From Oscillospiraceae bacterium (GTDB taxonomy: Bacteria > Bacillota > Clostridia > Oscillospirales > Acutalibacteraceae), in the NCBI GenBank assembly GCA_902792905.1, contig CADBBH010000016.1, forward strand, positions 1 through 42,155: a stretch of 42,155 nucleotides of DNA, in the 5' to 3' direction. A program made the position numbers and the translations under genes. The notes under the pieces are model-generated. The model searched no databases. It was not told the DNA's origin and saw nothing but the letters and a program-made list of their open reading frames with translations. Positions 31,838-39,167 of this stretch are shown piece after piece; position 1 is the stretch's first letter; each line of letters begins with the position of its first letter.

Positions 31838-32590
31838 ATGGATAAAAAGCAGAAAGTCAATGACGCGAAAAAATGGTTTCTCAAGGGACTGCGCGACGGT
31901 ATTCCGATTGCGGCGGGCTATTTCGCCGTATCATTCGCGCTCGGTATCACCGCGAGAAACGCGGGGCTGACCTGGTATCAGGCGACTCTCGCGAGCTTAC
32001 TCTGCAACGCCTCGGCGGGCGAGTATGCAGGCTTTGAGGTAATCGCTTCAAAGGGCTCATATATAACAATGGCGCTCATCACGGCGATTATCAGCGCGCG
32101 TTATATGCTCATGTCGATAACCCTTTCGCAGAAGCTTTCACCCGATGTTAATACTCCGCAGAGACTCTTTGTCGGTTTCTGGGTCACGGACGAGATTTTC
32201 GGCGCGTCTTCGACAGTACCGGGAAAGCTCAATCCGCATTATAATTACGGCCTGGCAATCTGCTCGCTCTCCTTCTGGGCGCTCGGCACCTGTCTCGGAG
32301 TCGTGGTCGGCAATATCCTGCCCGCCGTGCTTGTAACGGCTCTCGGCGTGCTGCTCTACGGAATGTTCCTCGCTATCATTATGCCGGAGGGCAGAAAGAA
32401 CAAGAAGGTTCTCATCCTGATTTTTGTTTCAATGGCGATGAGCTTCGCTTTTTCGCGCCTGCCTTATATTTCAAAGCTCGGCGAGGGCACGAGGATTATA
32501 ATTCTCACTCTGCTGATAGCCGGCGGAGCCGCGTTTCTTATGCCCGTGCGCGATGAGAATTCTCCGGAAAAGGAGGATTCCGACGCATGA
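31838..32590 (+). CDS. azlC: AzlC-family branched-chain amino acid exporter subunit
   Basis: Large subunit of the AzlCD exporter for branched-chain amino acids and analogues. 250 residues with several membrane segments. The opening FLKGLRDGIPIAAGYFAVSFALG (split) and ASLLCNASAGEYAGFE followed by ARYMLMSITLSQKL are signature regions. The weak ribosome site and the 9-bp gap after ktrA suggest cotranscription. Overlaps azlD by 4 nt. There is no obvious functional link with potassium uptake. Confidence 0.92.
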   Translation: MDKKQKVNDAKKWFLKGLRDGIPIAAGYFAVSFALGITARNAGLTWYQATLASLLCNASAGEYAGFEVIASKGSYITMALITAIISARYMLMSITLSQKLSPDVNTPQRLFVGFWVTDEIFGASSTVPGKLNPHYNYGLAICSLSFWALGTCLGVVVGNILPAVLVTALGVLLYGMFLAIIMPEGRKNKKVLILIFVSMAMSFAFSRLPYISKLGEGTRIIILTLLIAGGAAFLMPVRDENSPEKEDSDA

Positions 32591-32895
32591 GACACAATGT
32601 GTATATCTATATCCTGATAATGTGCGGTGTCTCGTTTCTTCTCCGCGCTCTGCCGCTGACTCTTATCAGAAAAGAAATAAAGAACAAGTATTTCCGCTCA
32701 TTTCTCTATTATGTTCCCTATGTCACGCTCGCCGTGATGACTTTCCCCGCGATTACGGATGCCGTCTCAAATCCTCTCGGAGGAATCGCGGCGCTTGTAA
32801 TCGGTATGGCTGCGGCGTATTTCGGTGCGGGCCTTTTCCCGACCGCGATTATCTGCAGCGCGATAGTTTTCTGCGTCGAATACTTCGTTAAATAG
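32587..32895 (+). CDS. azlD: AzlD-family small transporter subunit
   Basis: 102 residues, four predicted membrane segments, partner of AzlC. CGVSFLLRALPLTLI (14-28) and YYVPYVTLAVMTFPAI (40-55) match the family; GGIAALVIGMAAAYFGAG forms the third segment. ATG 32587 overlaps the azlC stop (ATGA) and GGAGGA lies just upstream within azlC. The AzlC/AzlD order is conserved in many bacteria. Confidence 0.93.
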   Translation: MRHNVYIYILIMCGVSFLLRALPLTLIRKEIKNKYFRSFLYYVPYVTLAVMTFPAITDAVSNPLGGIAALVIGMAAAYFGAGLFPTAIICSAIVFCVEYFVK

Positions 32896-32919
32896 TTCAT
32901 AAATGAAGAGGTGTGAAAA

Positions 32920-33648
32920 ATGAAAAGAGTACTGAGCGTCATTCTCTCCCTCATAATTGCGTGCTCCGGCCTTACCTGCGTTTTCGCGGCGGGCACCAAA
33001 GAGGTTTCGATTGAGGTGACATATCATCAGACCGAGGCGAGGAGCATACTCGGCAGAATAAACGAACTGCGTACCTCGGCCGACGCGTGGTACTGGAACA
33101 GGGATAATACAACAAAGACTTACTGCACCGGACTGTCTGCGCTCGTATATGATTATGAGCTTGAAAAGTTCGCAATGCTCCGTGCGGCTGAGATTGCGCT
33201 GAACTTTTCTCATACCAGACCCGACGGTACCCTGTCGGTCGACGGATTCACGGGCACCACAAGAGCAGAGAATATAGCGGCGGGTTATACGAGCGCCGAA
33301 ATGGTTCAGGAAGCGTTCGAGGAAGTCAATGACGATTATTCCGGACAGGGTCACAGAAGGAATATGCTGAATTCTTCAATAACGGCGGTCGGAATCGCCT
33401 GCGCCGAATATAACGGCAGAAGATACTGGATTCAGGAATTCAGAGCCCCGACCGGCAGCACGGTCGAAACCGTCGCGAACGACGGGCTGACAACTGTTAC
33501 CGTTACCGTCTCGGACGGCGGAAGTACTCCCGGCGATAATCAGGACAGTCAGGATGAAGACGGCGGCGCAAACTGGTTTGACGCGATAATTGCCTTCTTC
33601 AGATCGATAATCGATTTCTTTATCATGCTTTTCAATTCGTTCAATTAA
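32920..33648 (+). CDS. Secreted CAP-domain (SCP/CRISP-like) protein
   Basis: 242 residues. Sec signal peptide 1-24 (ending TCVFAAG). CAP domain about 38-180: RINELRTS opens it, cavity residues are His98 in SHTRPDG, Glu117 in RAENIA and His145 in GQGHRRNML. An acidic Asp/Gly/Gln linker (about 195-212) precedes a C-terminal amphipathic hydrophobic tail starting NWFDAIIAFFRSIIDFF. Bacterial CAP proteins have poorly known roles (lipid, wall or metal binding). AGAGGTG before ATG 32920. The tail resembles that of the next protein. Confidence 0.88.
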   Translation: MKRVLSVILSLIIACSGLTCVFAAGTKEVSIEVTYHQTEARSILGRINELRTSADAWYWNRDNTTKTYCTGLSALVYDYELEKFAMLRAAEIALNFSHTRPDGTLSVDGFTGTTRAENIAAGYTSAEMVQEAFEEVNDDYSGQGHRRNMLNSSITAVGIACAEYNGRRYWIQEFRAPTGSTVETVANDGLTTVTVTVSDGGSTPGDNQDSQDEDGGANWFDAIIAFFRSIIDFFIMLFNSFN

Positions 33649-33681
33649 GCGTATTGCGAATTTATGTAAGAGGTATATTAT

Positions 33682-34602
33682 ATGAAACTTTTCAGAAAGA
33701 TAATCGCGCTGACTGCGGCCGCGTTGACTCTGTTCTCGGTCTGCTCGGCATATGCTTCTGCGGACTGGTATGACGAGGTCTCGGGCGGAAGCTATTCCCC
33801 GATAACAGGCGAGCCGTATGTCGCCGAAACATTCTGCGGAGTGGAGGCGCGCTACAGCCTGACCACCGCGCAGTATCAGTGCAACGAACTCATTATGCGA
33901 TTTTACCGCGAGGCATACGGCCTTGATGTGATGGCATATATGAATATCGGCCTTGTCATGCTGACCGATGGCTATGAATTCAAGACGCCATCCGTGCCGA
34001 AAAAGGGCGATATCATCTATTCGCCCGCAAAATTCCGTCAGAACAAGAGCGACCACTGGGCAATAGTCAAGGACTATTCAAACGGTAAAATCACACTCTT
34101 TGAGCAGAATGTGGTTTATAACGGAAAAGCGGGAACAGGCAGAAAGCTGAACTTCCCCTCGGATTATTATTATATCTACACTCCGGTTGCCAAGGCGGGC
34201 TATCCTGCGCCGTCCCTTAACGGCGCTCAGCCGAAGGAGCATTCGCTGACGCTCTCTAAGACCGCGATAACGGCGAAGGCGGGAGAGAAGGAATATATAA
34301 CCTACACTGTCGGAAACGCTCAGGGAGGCACCTACGACATTTCCTGGAAAATCTCCGATGAATCGGTGGTGTCGGTCGATATCGAAAGCGGGAAGATTGT
34401 AATAAATCCCATTAAAGACGGCACCGCGACGGTAACGTTCACCCTCAGCAACGCCGAAAAGACAAAAGTCTATGATACGCAGATTCTTAAAGTTACGGTC
34501 GGCAGCGGCGGAGACTCTTCAATGAACTGGCTGAGCTTAATAATGAGCTTTGTAAATCTGATGATAAGATTATTTACCATGATTATGGGAATTATAGGGT
34601 AG
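33682..34602 (+). CDS. Secreted CHAP-like cysteine hydrolase with Ig-like domain
   Basis: 306 residues. Signal peptide about 1-26 (ending YASA). A domain of about 40-190 has QYQCNELIMRFY (Cys67), GDIIYSP, DHWAIVK (His125) and FEQN (Glu141/Asn143), the spacing expected for a CHAP/NlpC-P60-type peptidoglycan hydrolase; this assignment is from pattern, not a search. Residues about 195-275 look like a BIG2/Ig-like domain (LTLSKTAITAKAGEKEYITY, WKISDESVVSVD). The C-terminal tail NWLSLIMSFVNLMIRLF is hydrophobic and resembles that of the CAP protein upstream. AAGAGG ribosome site. Likely a wall-acting enzyme tethered to the membrane. Confidence 0.76.
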   Translation: MKLFRKIIALTAAALTLFSVCSAYASADWYDEVSGGSYSPITGEPYVAETFCGVEARYSLTTAQYQCNELIMRFYREAYGLDVMAYMNIGLVMLTDGYEFKTPSVPKKGDIIYSPAKFRQNKSDHWAIVKDYSNGKITLFEQNVVYNGKAGTGRKLNFPSDYYYIYTPVAKAGYPAPSLNGAQPKEHSLTLSKTAITAKAGEKEYITYTVGNAQGGTYDISWKISDESVVSVDIESGKIVINPIKDGTATVTFTLSNAEKTKVYDTQILKVTVGSGGDSSMNWLSLIMSFVNLMIRLFTMIMGIIG

Positions 34603-34611
34603 GAGAGTATT

Positions 34612-35070
34612 ATGAAAAAGATTCTTTTACTCTGCACTGTTTCGGTTATACTGTTTGCTTTCTGCTCCTGCGGAAAAACAGGCGAAATCAAACTGGTTTC
34701 CGCGAACGGAAATAACGATGCTGAAACGGAGAAGGGCATTACCTCAAAAATCGCTCAGAGCGTATCGGATGTTATTGAGAAGACCACCGAACTGCTCGAA
34801 AGCGCTTCCGACAGTACTGAGGACAGCGAAACCGGTTCATGGTTTTCAACAACAAGGCCCTCAACAACCACGACAACAAGACCTTCAACAACAACGACAA
34901 CAAGGCCCTCAACAACCACGACAACAAGGCCTTCAACTACGGAGCCGACAACGCAAACCACCACCGTGACAACCACAAGGGCGGGAGACAGGTTCAATTT
35001 CACAACCACCGATGTTGACGGCAATACGGTATCCCTTTCCGATTATTCGAATGCGAAAGTTATATTATGA
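34612..35070 (+). CDS. Lipoprotein with Thr-rich repeats; 5' part of a split TlpA-like thioredoxin
   Basis: 152 residues. A lipoprotein-type signal with Cys20 (FCSC) predicts a membrane-anchored outer-face protein. A helical/acidic stretch (about 22-80) is followed by four TTTTTRPS repeats (about 82-113), a flexible spacer. The last 25 residues, FTTTDVDGNTVSLSDYSNAK, are the N-terminal hairpin of a TlpA/ResA-type domain and stop at VIL, exactly where the next open frame resumes with INMWETWCGPC. The stop TGA (35068-35070) overlaps ATG 35067 in the -1 frame. The two parts together would make one normal lipoprotein thioredoxin. See the finding on the split. Confidence 0.8.
   Translation: MKKILLLCTVSVILFAFCSCGKTGEIKLVSANGNNDAETEKGITSKIAQSVSDVIEKTTELLESASDSTEDSETGSWFSTTRPSTTTTTRPSTTTTTRPSTTTTTRPSTTEPTTQTTTVTTTRAGDRFNFTTTDVDGNTVSLSDYSNAKVIL
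34854..34949 (+). repeat. 24-bp tandem repeat (four units) in the lipoprotein gene
   Basis: Units starting at 34854, 34878, 34902 and 34926, each coding an eight-residue RPSTTTTT unit (reading phase TTTTTRPS); the fourth unit diverges after its middle. Likely prone to copy-number change by slippage, altering spacer length without changing the frame. Confidence 0.85.
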
Positions 35071-35393
35071 TAAATATGTGGGAAACCTGGTGCGGTCCGT
35101 GCGTCAATGAGATGCCCGATTTACAGCGCCTCTATACGAACTATAAGAGCAGGGGATTCCTGATTCTCGGCGCCACCGCATCCGAAAAGAGCGAAATAAG
35201 AAGCACCGTGCGCAGTCTCGGCGTTACCTACCCGATAATTATGCGCAATTACCAGTTCAACAAGTTTGATACCGGCTATGTTCCGACCACCGTATTTATC
35301 GACGGCGACGGCTATGTTCTTTCATCTGAGCCGTATGTCGGTGGCAGATCATATGCCGAATGGGAAAGAATACTTCTTTCCTATCTCAAGTGA
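35067..35393 (+). CDS. TlpA/ResA-like thioredoxin domain, 3' part of the split gene
   Basis: 108 residues starting within the first strand of a thioredoxin fold: MINMWETWCGPC with redox CGPC at 9-12, then PDLQRLYTNYKSRGFLILG, the cis-Pro region YVPTTVFIDGDG and a closing helix. As written it has no signal peptide and lacks the first beta-hairpin, both of which are in the upstream frame. It therefore works only if fused by a -1 frameshift, if the split is a sequence error, or if the two chains associate. Together with the next two genes it makes a TlpA - CXXC peptide - 4Fe-4S membrane protein module, probably for extracytoplasmic thiol redox. Confidence 0.85.
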   Translation: MINMWETWCGPCVNEMPDLQRLYTNYKSRGFLILGATASEKSEIRSTVRSLGVTYPIIMRNYQFNKFDTGYVPTTVFIDGDGYVLSSEPYVGGRSYAEWERILLSYLK

Positions 35394-35398
35394 CCGGA

Positions 35399-35536
35399 AT
35401 GAAAAAGAGAATTGTTTTGTTTACATTGATTGCGCTGTCCGCCGCCCTGATTGTTATCGGCTGTATCAAAGGTCAGCCGGATTCCGTTATGGCGAAGGCG
35501 GTCACCGTATGTCTGGAGTGTATCGGAATTGGATAA
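35399..35536 (+). CDS. CD1871A-type CXXC mini-protein
   Basis: A 45-residue protein with one membrane helix (MKKRIVLFTLIALSAALIVIG) and a short outside part ending VTVCLECIGIG, carrying CLEC. This matches the small clostridial CXXC proteins of the CD1871A type, which I recall occurring beside thioredoxin-like and 4Fe-4S membrane genes. It is short enough to be missed by many gene callers. ATG 35399 lies 5 bp after the thioredoxin stop; GGAAT is only a weak ribosome site, so coupling is likely. The cysteine pair could pass electrons between the membrane iron-sulfur protein and the thioredoxin; that is inference. The 3' end overlaps the next gene by 8 nt. Confidence 0.85.
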   Translation: MKKRIVLFTLIALSAALIVIGCIKGQPDSVMAKAVTVCLECIGIG

Positions 35537-36428
35537 TAAAAGAAAACTGCTGATTCAGTCGCTCGCCGCTCTCGTTCAGAACGCGGATTTCAGGGGCTTC
35601 TTCAGCGGCAGGGTATCCGGCGCGGCGACAAAGAAGGTGTGCGTCCCGGGGCTGAACTGCTATTCCTGCCCGTCGGCCGTCGGCGCCTGCCCGATAGGCT
35701 CTCTTCAAAGCTCGCTCTCATCATTTTCTTTCAGGGTTCCTTACTATATCATCGGGCTGCTGATATTCTTCGGCGCTTTGCTCGGCAGAGCTGTCTGCGG
35801 CTTTCTCTGCCCGTTCGGTCTGCTTCAGGATTTGCTGCACAAGATACCGTTTTTTAAGAAAATCAAGACTTTCAAAGCGGATAAGTATCTGCGCTTCATA
35901 AAATACGCGGTGTTGATTTTCGGCGTGATAATTCTGCCGGTGTTCATTAAACTCACGCCCGTATTCTGCAAATATCTCTGCCCCTCGGGCACTCTTGCAG
36001 GCCTTTTGCTCGCCTTTTCCGATACGAAGCTCTTCGCCCTTTTCGGCGGCAGATTTATGTGGAAGGCGTGTATTCTCGGTATTATCACACTCGCGAGCGT
36101 GATTATCTACAGACCTTTCTGCAAATATCTCTGCCCGCTCGGCGCATTCTATGCCCCGTTCAATAAGGTTTCGCTTCTTCAGATTAAGACAGATGCAGAA
36201 AAATGCACAAATTGCAAAGCCTGTTTCAGAGCTTGCGATATGTGCGTTGACCCGTCTCTTCATCCCGACAGCACCGAATGCATAAGATGCGGCAAGTGTA
36301 TCTCCGCCTGCCCGGAGGGAGCGATTCACTACTCGACACTGTTAAGCAAAGGCGCAAGCCTTCAGAATAATAAGATGAAAACTGCGGAGGTTGAATATGA
36401 GCAGGAAGAAAAAGCAGGGACTGATTGA
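35529..36428 (+). CDS. Membrane 4Fe-4S protein (NapH/NosR-like, CcdA-partner type)
   Basis: 299 residues from TTG 35529, which follows GGAG and is the only start fitting the conserved N-terminus; the open frame extends further upstream in a shadow of other genes. Several membrane helices (about 70-90, 122-142, 178-196). Cysteine motifs: CYSCPSAVGACPIG (44-57), CGFLCPFG (90-97), CKYLCPSG (147-154), CKYLCPLG (198-205), then two ferredoxin clusters with Cys226/229/232/236 and Cys251/254/257/261. This resembles NapH-type quinol or thiol electron-transfer proteins. With the thioredoxin-like and CXXC genes it could move electrons across the membrane to reduce extracytoplasmic disulfides. Confidence 0.86.
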   Translation: MDNKRKLLIQSLAALVQNADFRGFFSGRVSGAATKKVCVPGLNCYSCPSAVGACPIGSLQSSLSSFSFRVPYYIIGLLIFFGALLGRAVCGFLCPFGLLQDLLHKIPFFKKIKTFKADKYLRFIKYAVLIFGVIILPVFIKLTPVFCKYLCPSGTLAGLLLAFSDTKLFALFGGRFMWKACILGIITLASVIIYRPFCKYLCPLGAFYAPFNKVSLLQIKTDAEKCTNCKACFRACDMCVDPSLHPDSTECIRCGKCISACPEGAIHYSTLLSKGASLQNNKMKTAEVEYEQEEKAGTD

Positions 36429-36735
36429 AGCGAAAATCGGCGGAGCGATAGACAAGGTCGCGGATACCGCAATCGACAAGGTCAAGGAAAAAATAGACGA
36501 AAAAGCCCCCGATTTTATCGGAGACGCCGTCGGAAACGCACTCGATAATTTCAAGGATAACGCCCTCGAGAAGGCAAAAACCGAAATCAAAGAGGCCGCG
36601 GTCAAACAGACGAAGAAGATTGTGAAAAAAGTCATCTGCCGATCTGTCACCATAGCCGCCCTCACGGGCTGCGCAGTCCTCGTTTTCAAGAATAAGGATA
36701 CAATTATCGGATTCGTCAAGGATAAAATCGGATAA
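36397..36735 (+). CDS. Small helical protein with one hydrophobic segment
   Basis: 112 residues from ATG 36397, supported by GGAGG 8 nt upstream; it overlaps the 4Fe-4S gene by 32 nt. Residues 1-80 are a charged amphipathic helix with loose repeats (AIDKVADTAIDKVKEKIDEK), and residues about 85-100 are hydrophobic (VTIAALTGCAVLVF), followed by a basic end. I do not recognise the family. It could be a peripheral or membrane-tethered stress or coiled-coil protein. Last gene of the long plus-strand run, 23 bp before a terminator stem. Confidence 0.72.
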   Translation: MSRKKKQGLIEAKIGGAIDKVADTAIDKVKEKIDEKAPDFIGDAVGNALDNFKDNALEKAKTEIKEAAVKQTKKIVKKVICRSVTIAALTGCAVLVFKNKDTIIGFVKDKIG

Positions 36736-36758
36736 AACAGTAAAATGAATAATAAGAG

Positions 36759-36784
36759 AAAGCCTCGTCTTCGGACGAGGCTTT
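36759..36784 (+). terminator. Terminator of the ktrB-to-36735 gene run
   Basis: An 11-bp perfect stem AAAGCCTCGTC/GACGAGGCTTT with a stable TTCG loop. The T-tract is short on both strands, but the stem is strong and it lies between convergent transcripts (plus-strand run and the minus-strand hydrolase gene). A second imperfect inverted repeat (CCCGG/CCGGG) lies at 36799-36815. Confidence 0.82.
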
Positions 36785-36854
36785 ATTTGGATATACTACC
36801 CGGAATTCAACCGGGGATAGTAATTTCCGTATTGATGGAACAAGGTATAATCCG

Positions 36855-38573
36855 TTACAGATTGTCAACTGTAAAACCTCTTTTCAGAGTGTTGACGGAA
36901 GCTCTCTCAACATATTTTACGCTGATTTCGGTGAGCTTGGCTTTTACCTCGGGAACAGACCCGCTGAACTTGATTTTTACGGATTTCCCGGGAAGGATAA
37001 CTGTTGTTTTTACTGCGTCGAATTTTATATCAAGCCCCGAGGCGGTGACTGACAGGATCTTTACCGGCGCAATGTCATTGAGATTCTTGATAATCAGGCA
37101 ATTGTCATCGGAAGAAATAAAACCCGCCTTTGATTCATCAAAGCTGAAACTTATCCCCATATTTATATTGTCCGAAAATCCGAACTGCGGATATCCGGGA
37201 TCGGAATAAACATCTTCTATATCATCAGTCAGAAGCAGTTTTTCTATGAGAGTCATAGTGTAATCCTGATTGGGATAAGCTCCGTGAAATACCCCTTCAA
37301 CAAACCATGTGTTTTCAGGGAGAAACGCCGTCGACGCATCGATGTTCATAGCAGGCGAAACATGATTGTGTTTTGCGTTGCTGCAAACGGAACCTTTTGC
37401 TTCATATCCATCGCAGAAATGCTCCCCGTATTTTGTGCAGGATGCGCCGGTGACAAGTTTAACCGGAAGAAGAACATCCGTGTTGTCGTCCCCGCCAAGG
37501 CATTCCTGAATACCGCTGCCGCTGATTATGGAAACATCAATTCCCTCAGACTGGCAGTTTTCAAATATTCTTCTCAGATTCGGAATCATATCATAATGGA
37601 TAATGTCGTTTGCTTCTTTAATCGGTGCGCTTTCAACCGGATCGAGGAATTCCTCTTTGAGCAGTTCATAATACTCGTTTGAACAAAGCGAATACATGCT
37701 TCCCCAGTAGCGCCACATCCCGGCCAGTTCGGCAAGTCCGCTGCTTGCAAACTCGTTGATATAATGGAAAAGATCTTTTCTGCACAGTTTCTCAATCTCA
37801 GTCGGACTGCTGAGGAGATTTTCCACAAATACAAGGATATCGTCAAAGGGCACATCGGCATCAGCTTCAAGAATATACTTTATGGCATCCGTTCCGGCAA
37901 GGGCGGGATAAATCATAACGGCTTTTTTTATGTCGCGGTCTTCAGGATATCTGTAAAAATATGCGGCAATTATCTGACCGCCGTAACTGTGCGAACAGAG
38001 TCTTACCTTTCCGGAACCCGTGTATTCCTTGACGGATCGGATAAACGACCTGAGCTGTGAGGCAAGTTCAAGGCTGTCAAGCTGACTGTTGTAACAAAAT
38101 ACAAAAGTTCTGTCGGGATCTGTCTTTGACGCAACATCTTCGGCAATTGCAGCCATAGCAAGATATTTACCGCTTTTGTGCTTCGAAAGATAACCCACAT
38201 TACAAAGTTCGGGATCCTGCGGAAAAGATTCAATTCCGTAATCGGAGCTCCCGTCAGGGTTGCAGGTCAGCTTATGAAGAACTTCTTCGGCATCCTTTCC
38301 CAATCTGGCTCCCAATTTATCAAAATTTCCGAAAATCAGACCGGCGAGAAGAGTAATCAGAGCCGGAGAATCCGAAGCGATTTTCCCTACCACAGTCTGA
38401 ACGGTAAAAGGCCATAACTGTTCCTCGTTGTATTCATCCACATTTACGCCCATGATTGTTTCGATAAATCCCGGAACAAAAATAACCGGCGTGTCGTCTT
38501 CGGCAGCGCTGACTATAATACAGCAGGAGAAAACAAGCACAACACTGAGCATAAAGCATATTATTCTTTTCAC
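36855..38573 (-). CDS. Secreted alpha/beta hydrolase, lipase/LCAT-like
   Basis: 572 residues. Signal peptide about 1-23. An early oxyanion-type motif VIFVPGF (30-36) and nucleophile Ser196 in CSHSYGGQ (G replaced by S in the first position of GxSxG) support an alpha/beta hydrolase. A possible catalytic His is in VEGVFHGAYPNQDY, and Asp candidates lie between. It resembles lecithin:cholesterol acyltransferase-type lipases of Clostridia by layout. The C-terminal 110 residues look beta-rich (VKILSVTASGLDIKFD). Start is GTG 38573 behind GAAGGTG; no in-frame ATG nearby fits the signal peptide. Codon use and neighbours suggest it is not part of an operon. Confidence 0.82.
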   Translation of the reverse strand: MKRIICFMLSVVLVFSCCIIVSAAEDDTPVIFVPGFIETIMGVNVDEYNEEQLWPFTVQTVVGKIASDSPALITLLAGLIFGNFDKLGARLGKDAEEVLHKLTCNPDGSSDYGIESFPQDPELCNVGYLSKHKSGKYLAMAAIAEDVASKTDPDRTFVFCYNSQLDSLELASQLRSFIRSVKEYTGSGKVRLCSHSYGGQIIAAYFYRYPEDRDIKKAVMIYPALAGTDAIKYILEADADVPFDDILVFVENLLSSPTEIEKLCRKDLFHYINEFASSGLAELAGMWRYWGSMYSLCSNEYYELLKEEFLDPVESAPIKEANDIIHYDMIPNLRRIFENCQSEGIDVSIISGSGIQECLGGDDNTDVLLPVKLVTGASCTKYGEHFCDGYEAKGSVCSNAKHNHVSPAMNIDASTAFLPENTWFVEGVFHGAYPNQDYTMTLIEKLLLTDDIEDVYSDPGYPQFGFSDNINMGISFSFDESKAGFISSDDNCLIIKNLNDIAPVKILSVTASGLDIKFDAVKTTVILPGKSVKIKFSGSVPEVKAKLTEISVKYVERASVNTLKRGFTVDNL

Positions 38574-38625
38574 AAAAACACCTTCTCAAGAAATAAACTG
38601 TGAGGATAATTAATATTGTTTTTTA

Positions 38626-38631
38626 ATTATA
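38626..38631 (-). promoter_or_regulatory. Candidate -10 box of the secreted hydrolase gene
   Basis: A perfect TATAAT on the minus strand about 53 bp ahead of the GTG start. The -35 is unclear (TTCAAT at 16 bp is the closest). An inverted repeat GGAAATT/AATTTCC (38644-38664) lies over the -35 region and could bind a regulator. The rest of 38665-38800 shows nothing further. Confidence 0.4.
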
Positions 38632-38802
38632 ACATAGTAACTCGGAAATTGAAATATAATTTCCAAGTTTATTCTCGATGTTTTTCATAGCAGGAAGCTT
38701 TGAAACGTGAAACGGGATTGCCGAAAAAGCGTGAACAAAGAATAAAAGAATCGTGTCTCGGGAGTCATTATACACTGCTTTTGCTCCGTTTTTTCAGACT
38801 TT

Positions 38803-38854
38803 TCAAAAAGAAAGAGCCCGCAAATCCTTGGATATTAAGGACTTACGGACTCTT
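38803..38854 (-). terminator. Terminator of the tRNA-Cys-like transcription unit
   Basis: An imperfect hairpin between 38812 and 38854 (AAGAGTCCG...CGGGCTCTT on the minus strand), followed by a TTTC then TTTTT run. It lies 6 bp past the encoded CCA of the tRNA-like element on the same strand, as expected for a short non-coding transcript. Confidence 0.7.
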
Positions 38855-38859
38855 GATCT

Positions 38860-38919
38860 TGGAGGTACCACCCAGATTTGAACTGGGGAATCGCGGTTTT
38901 GCAGCAGTCTAGGAGTACC
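38860..38919 (-). pseudogene. tRNA-Cys-like element lacking the D-arm
   Basis: Minus strand, 60 nt. Intact parts: acceptor 5' side GGTACT (38919-38914) pairing with AGGTACC-type 3' side and encoded CCA (38862-38860), T-arm CCCAG-TTCAAAT-CTGGG (38887-38871) and a Cys-type anticodon loop CTGCAAA with GCA (38902-38900). The 3' anticodon stem ACCGC is present, but the 5' side reads GACTG and does not pair with it, and the D-arm is gone. The 3' half is fully tRNA-Cys-like, so a deletion or an integration scar in a tRNA-Cys gene is likely. It lies within a unit that has its own promoter and terminator, so it may still be transcribed. Confidence 0.65.
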
Positions 38920-39015
38920 TCAAAGTCTTGATATACAAGCGTTTCAGCTGTGTTTTAATACGGTTTTTGGGGCGCCCTGGGGTAGTATTTTCCGTGGGGT
39001 AAAAACCGTGTATTA

Positions 39016-39044
39016 ATAGTAACAGAAATCGATACACTTGTCAA
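39016..39044 (-). promoter_or_regulatory. Consensus promoter of the tRNA-Cys-like unit
   Basis: On the minus strand TTGACA (39039-39044), 17-bp spacer, TACTAT (39016-39021). Predicted start near 39009. The first 48 nt of the transcript can form an 8-bp stem CGGTTTTT (39008-39001)/AAAAACCG (38968-38961) enclosing a C-rich loop. No open frame with a ribosome site lies between here and the terminator. Confidence 0.72.
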
Positions 39045-39167
39045 TTGCATAATAAGCAAATCAATTATTACCCGATATCAATATTTATGAATAATAACCG
39101 GTTGGAATTAACAGCAAAGTGTGTATATTATCTCTGTGCGTTTATTGAAAATATACCCTTTTTATTA

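Noticed and set aside
38860-38885. T-box-like sequence TGGGTGGTACC upstream of a terminator hairpin
   Set aside because: It resembles the T-box core (GGGTGGNACC), but it is fully explained as tRNA-Cys T-arm plus acceptor; there is no Stem I with specifier loop, and no amino acid gene follows within about 230 bp.
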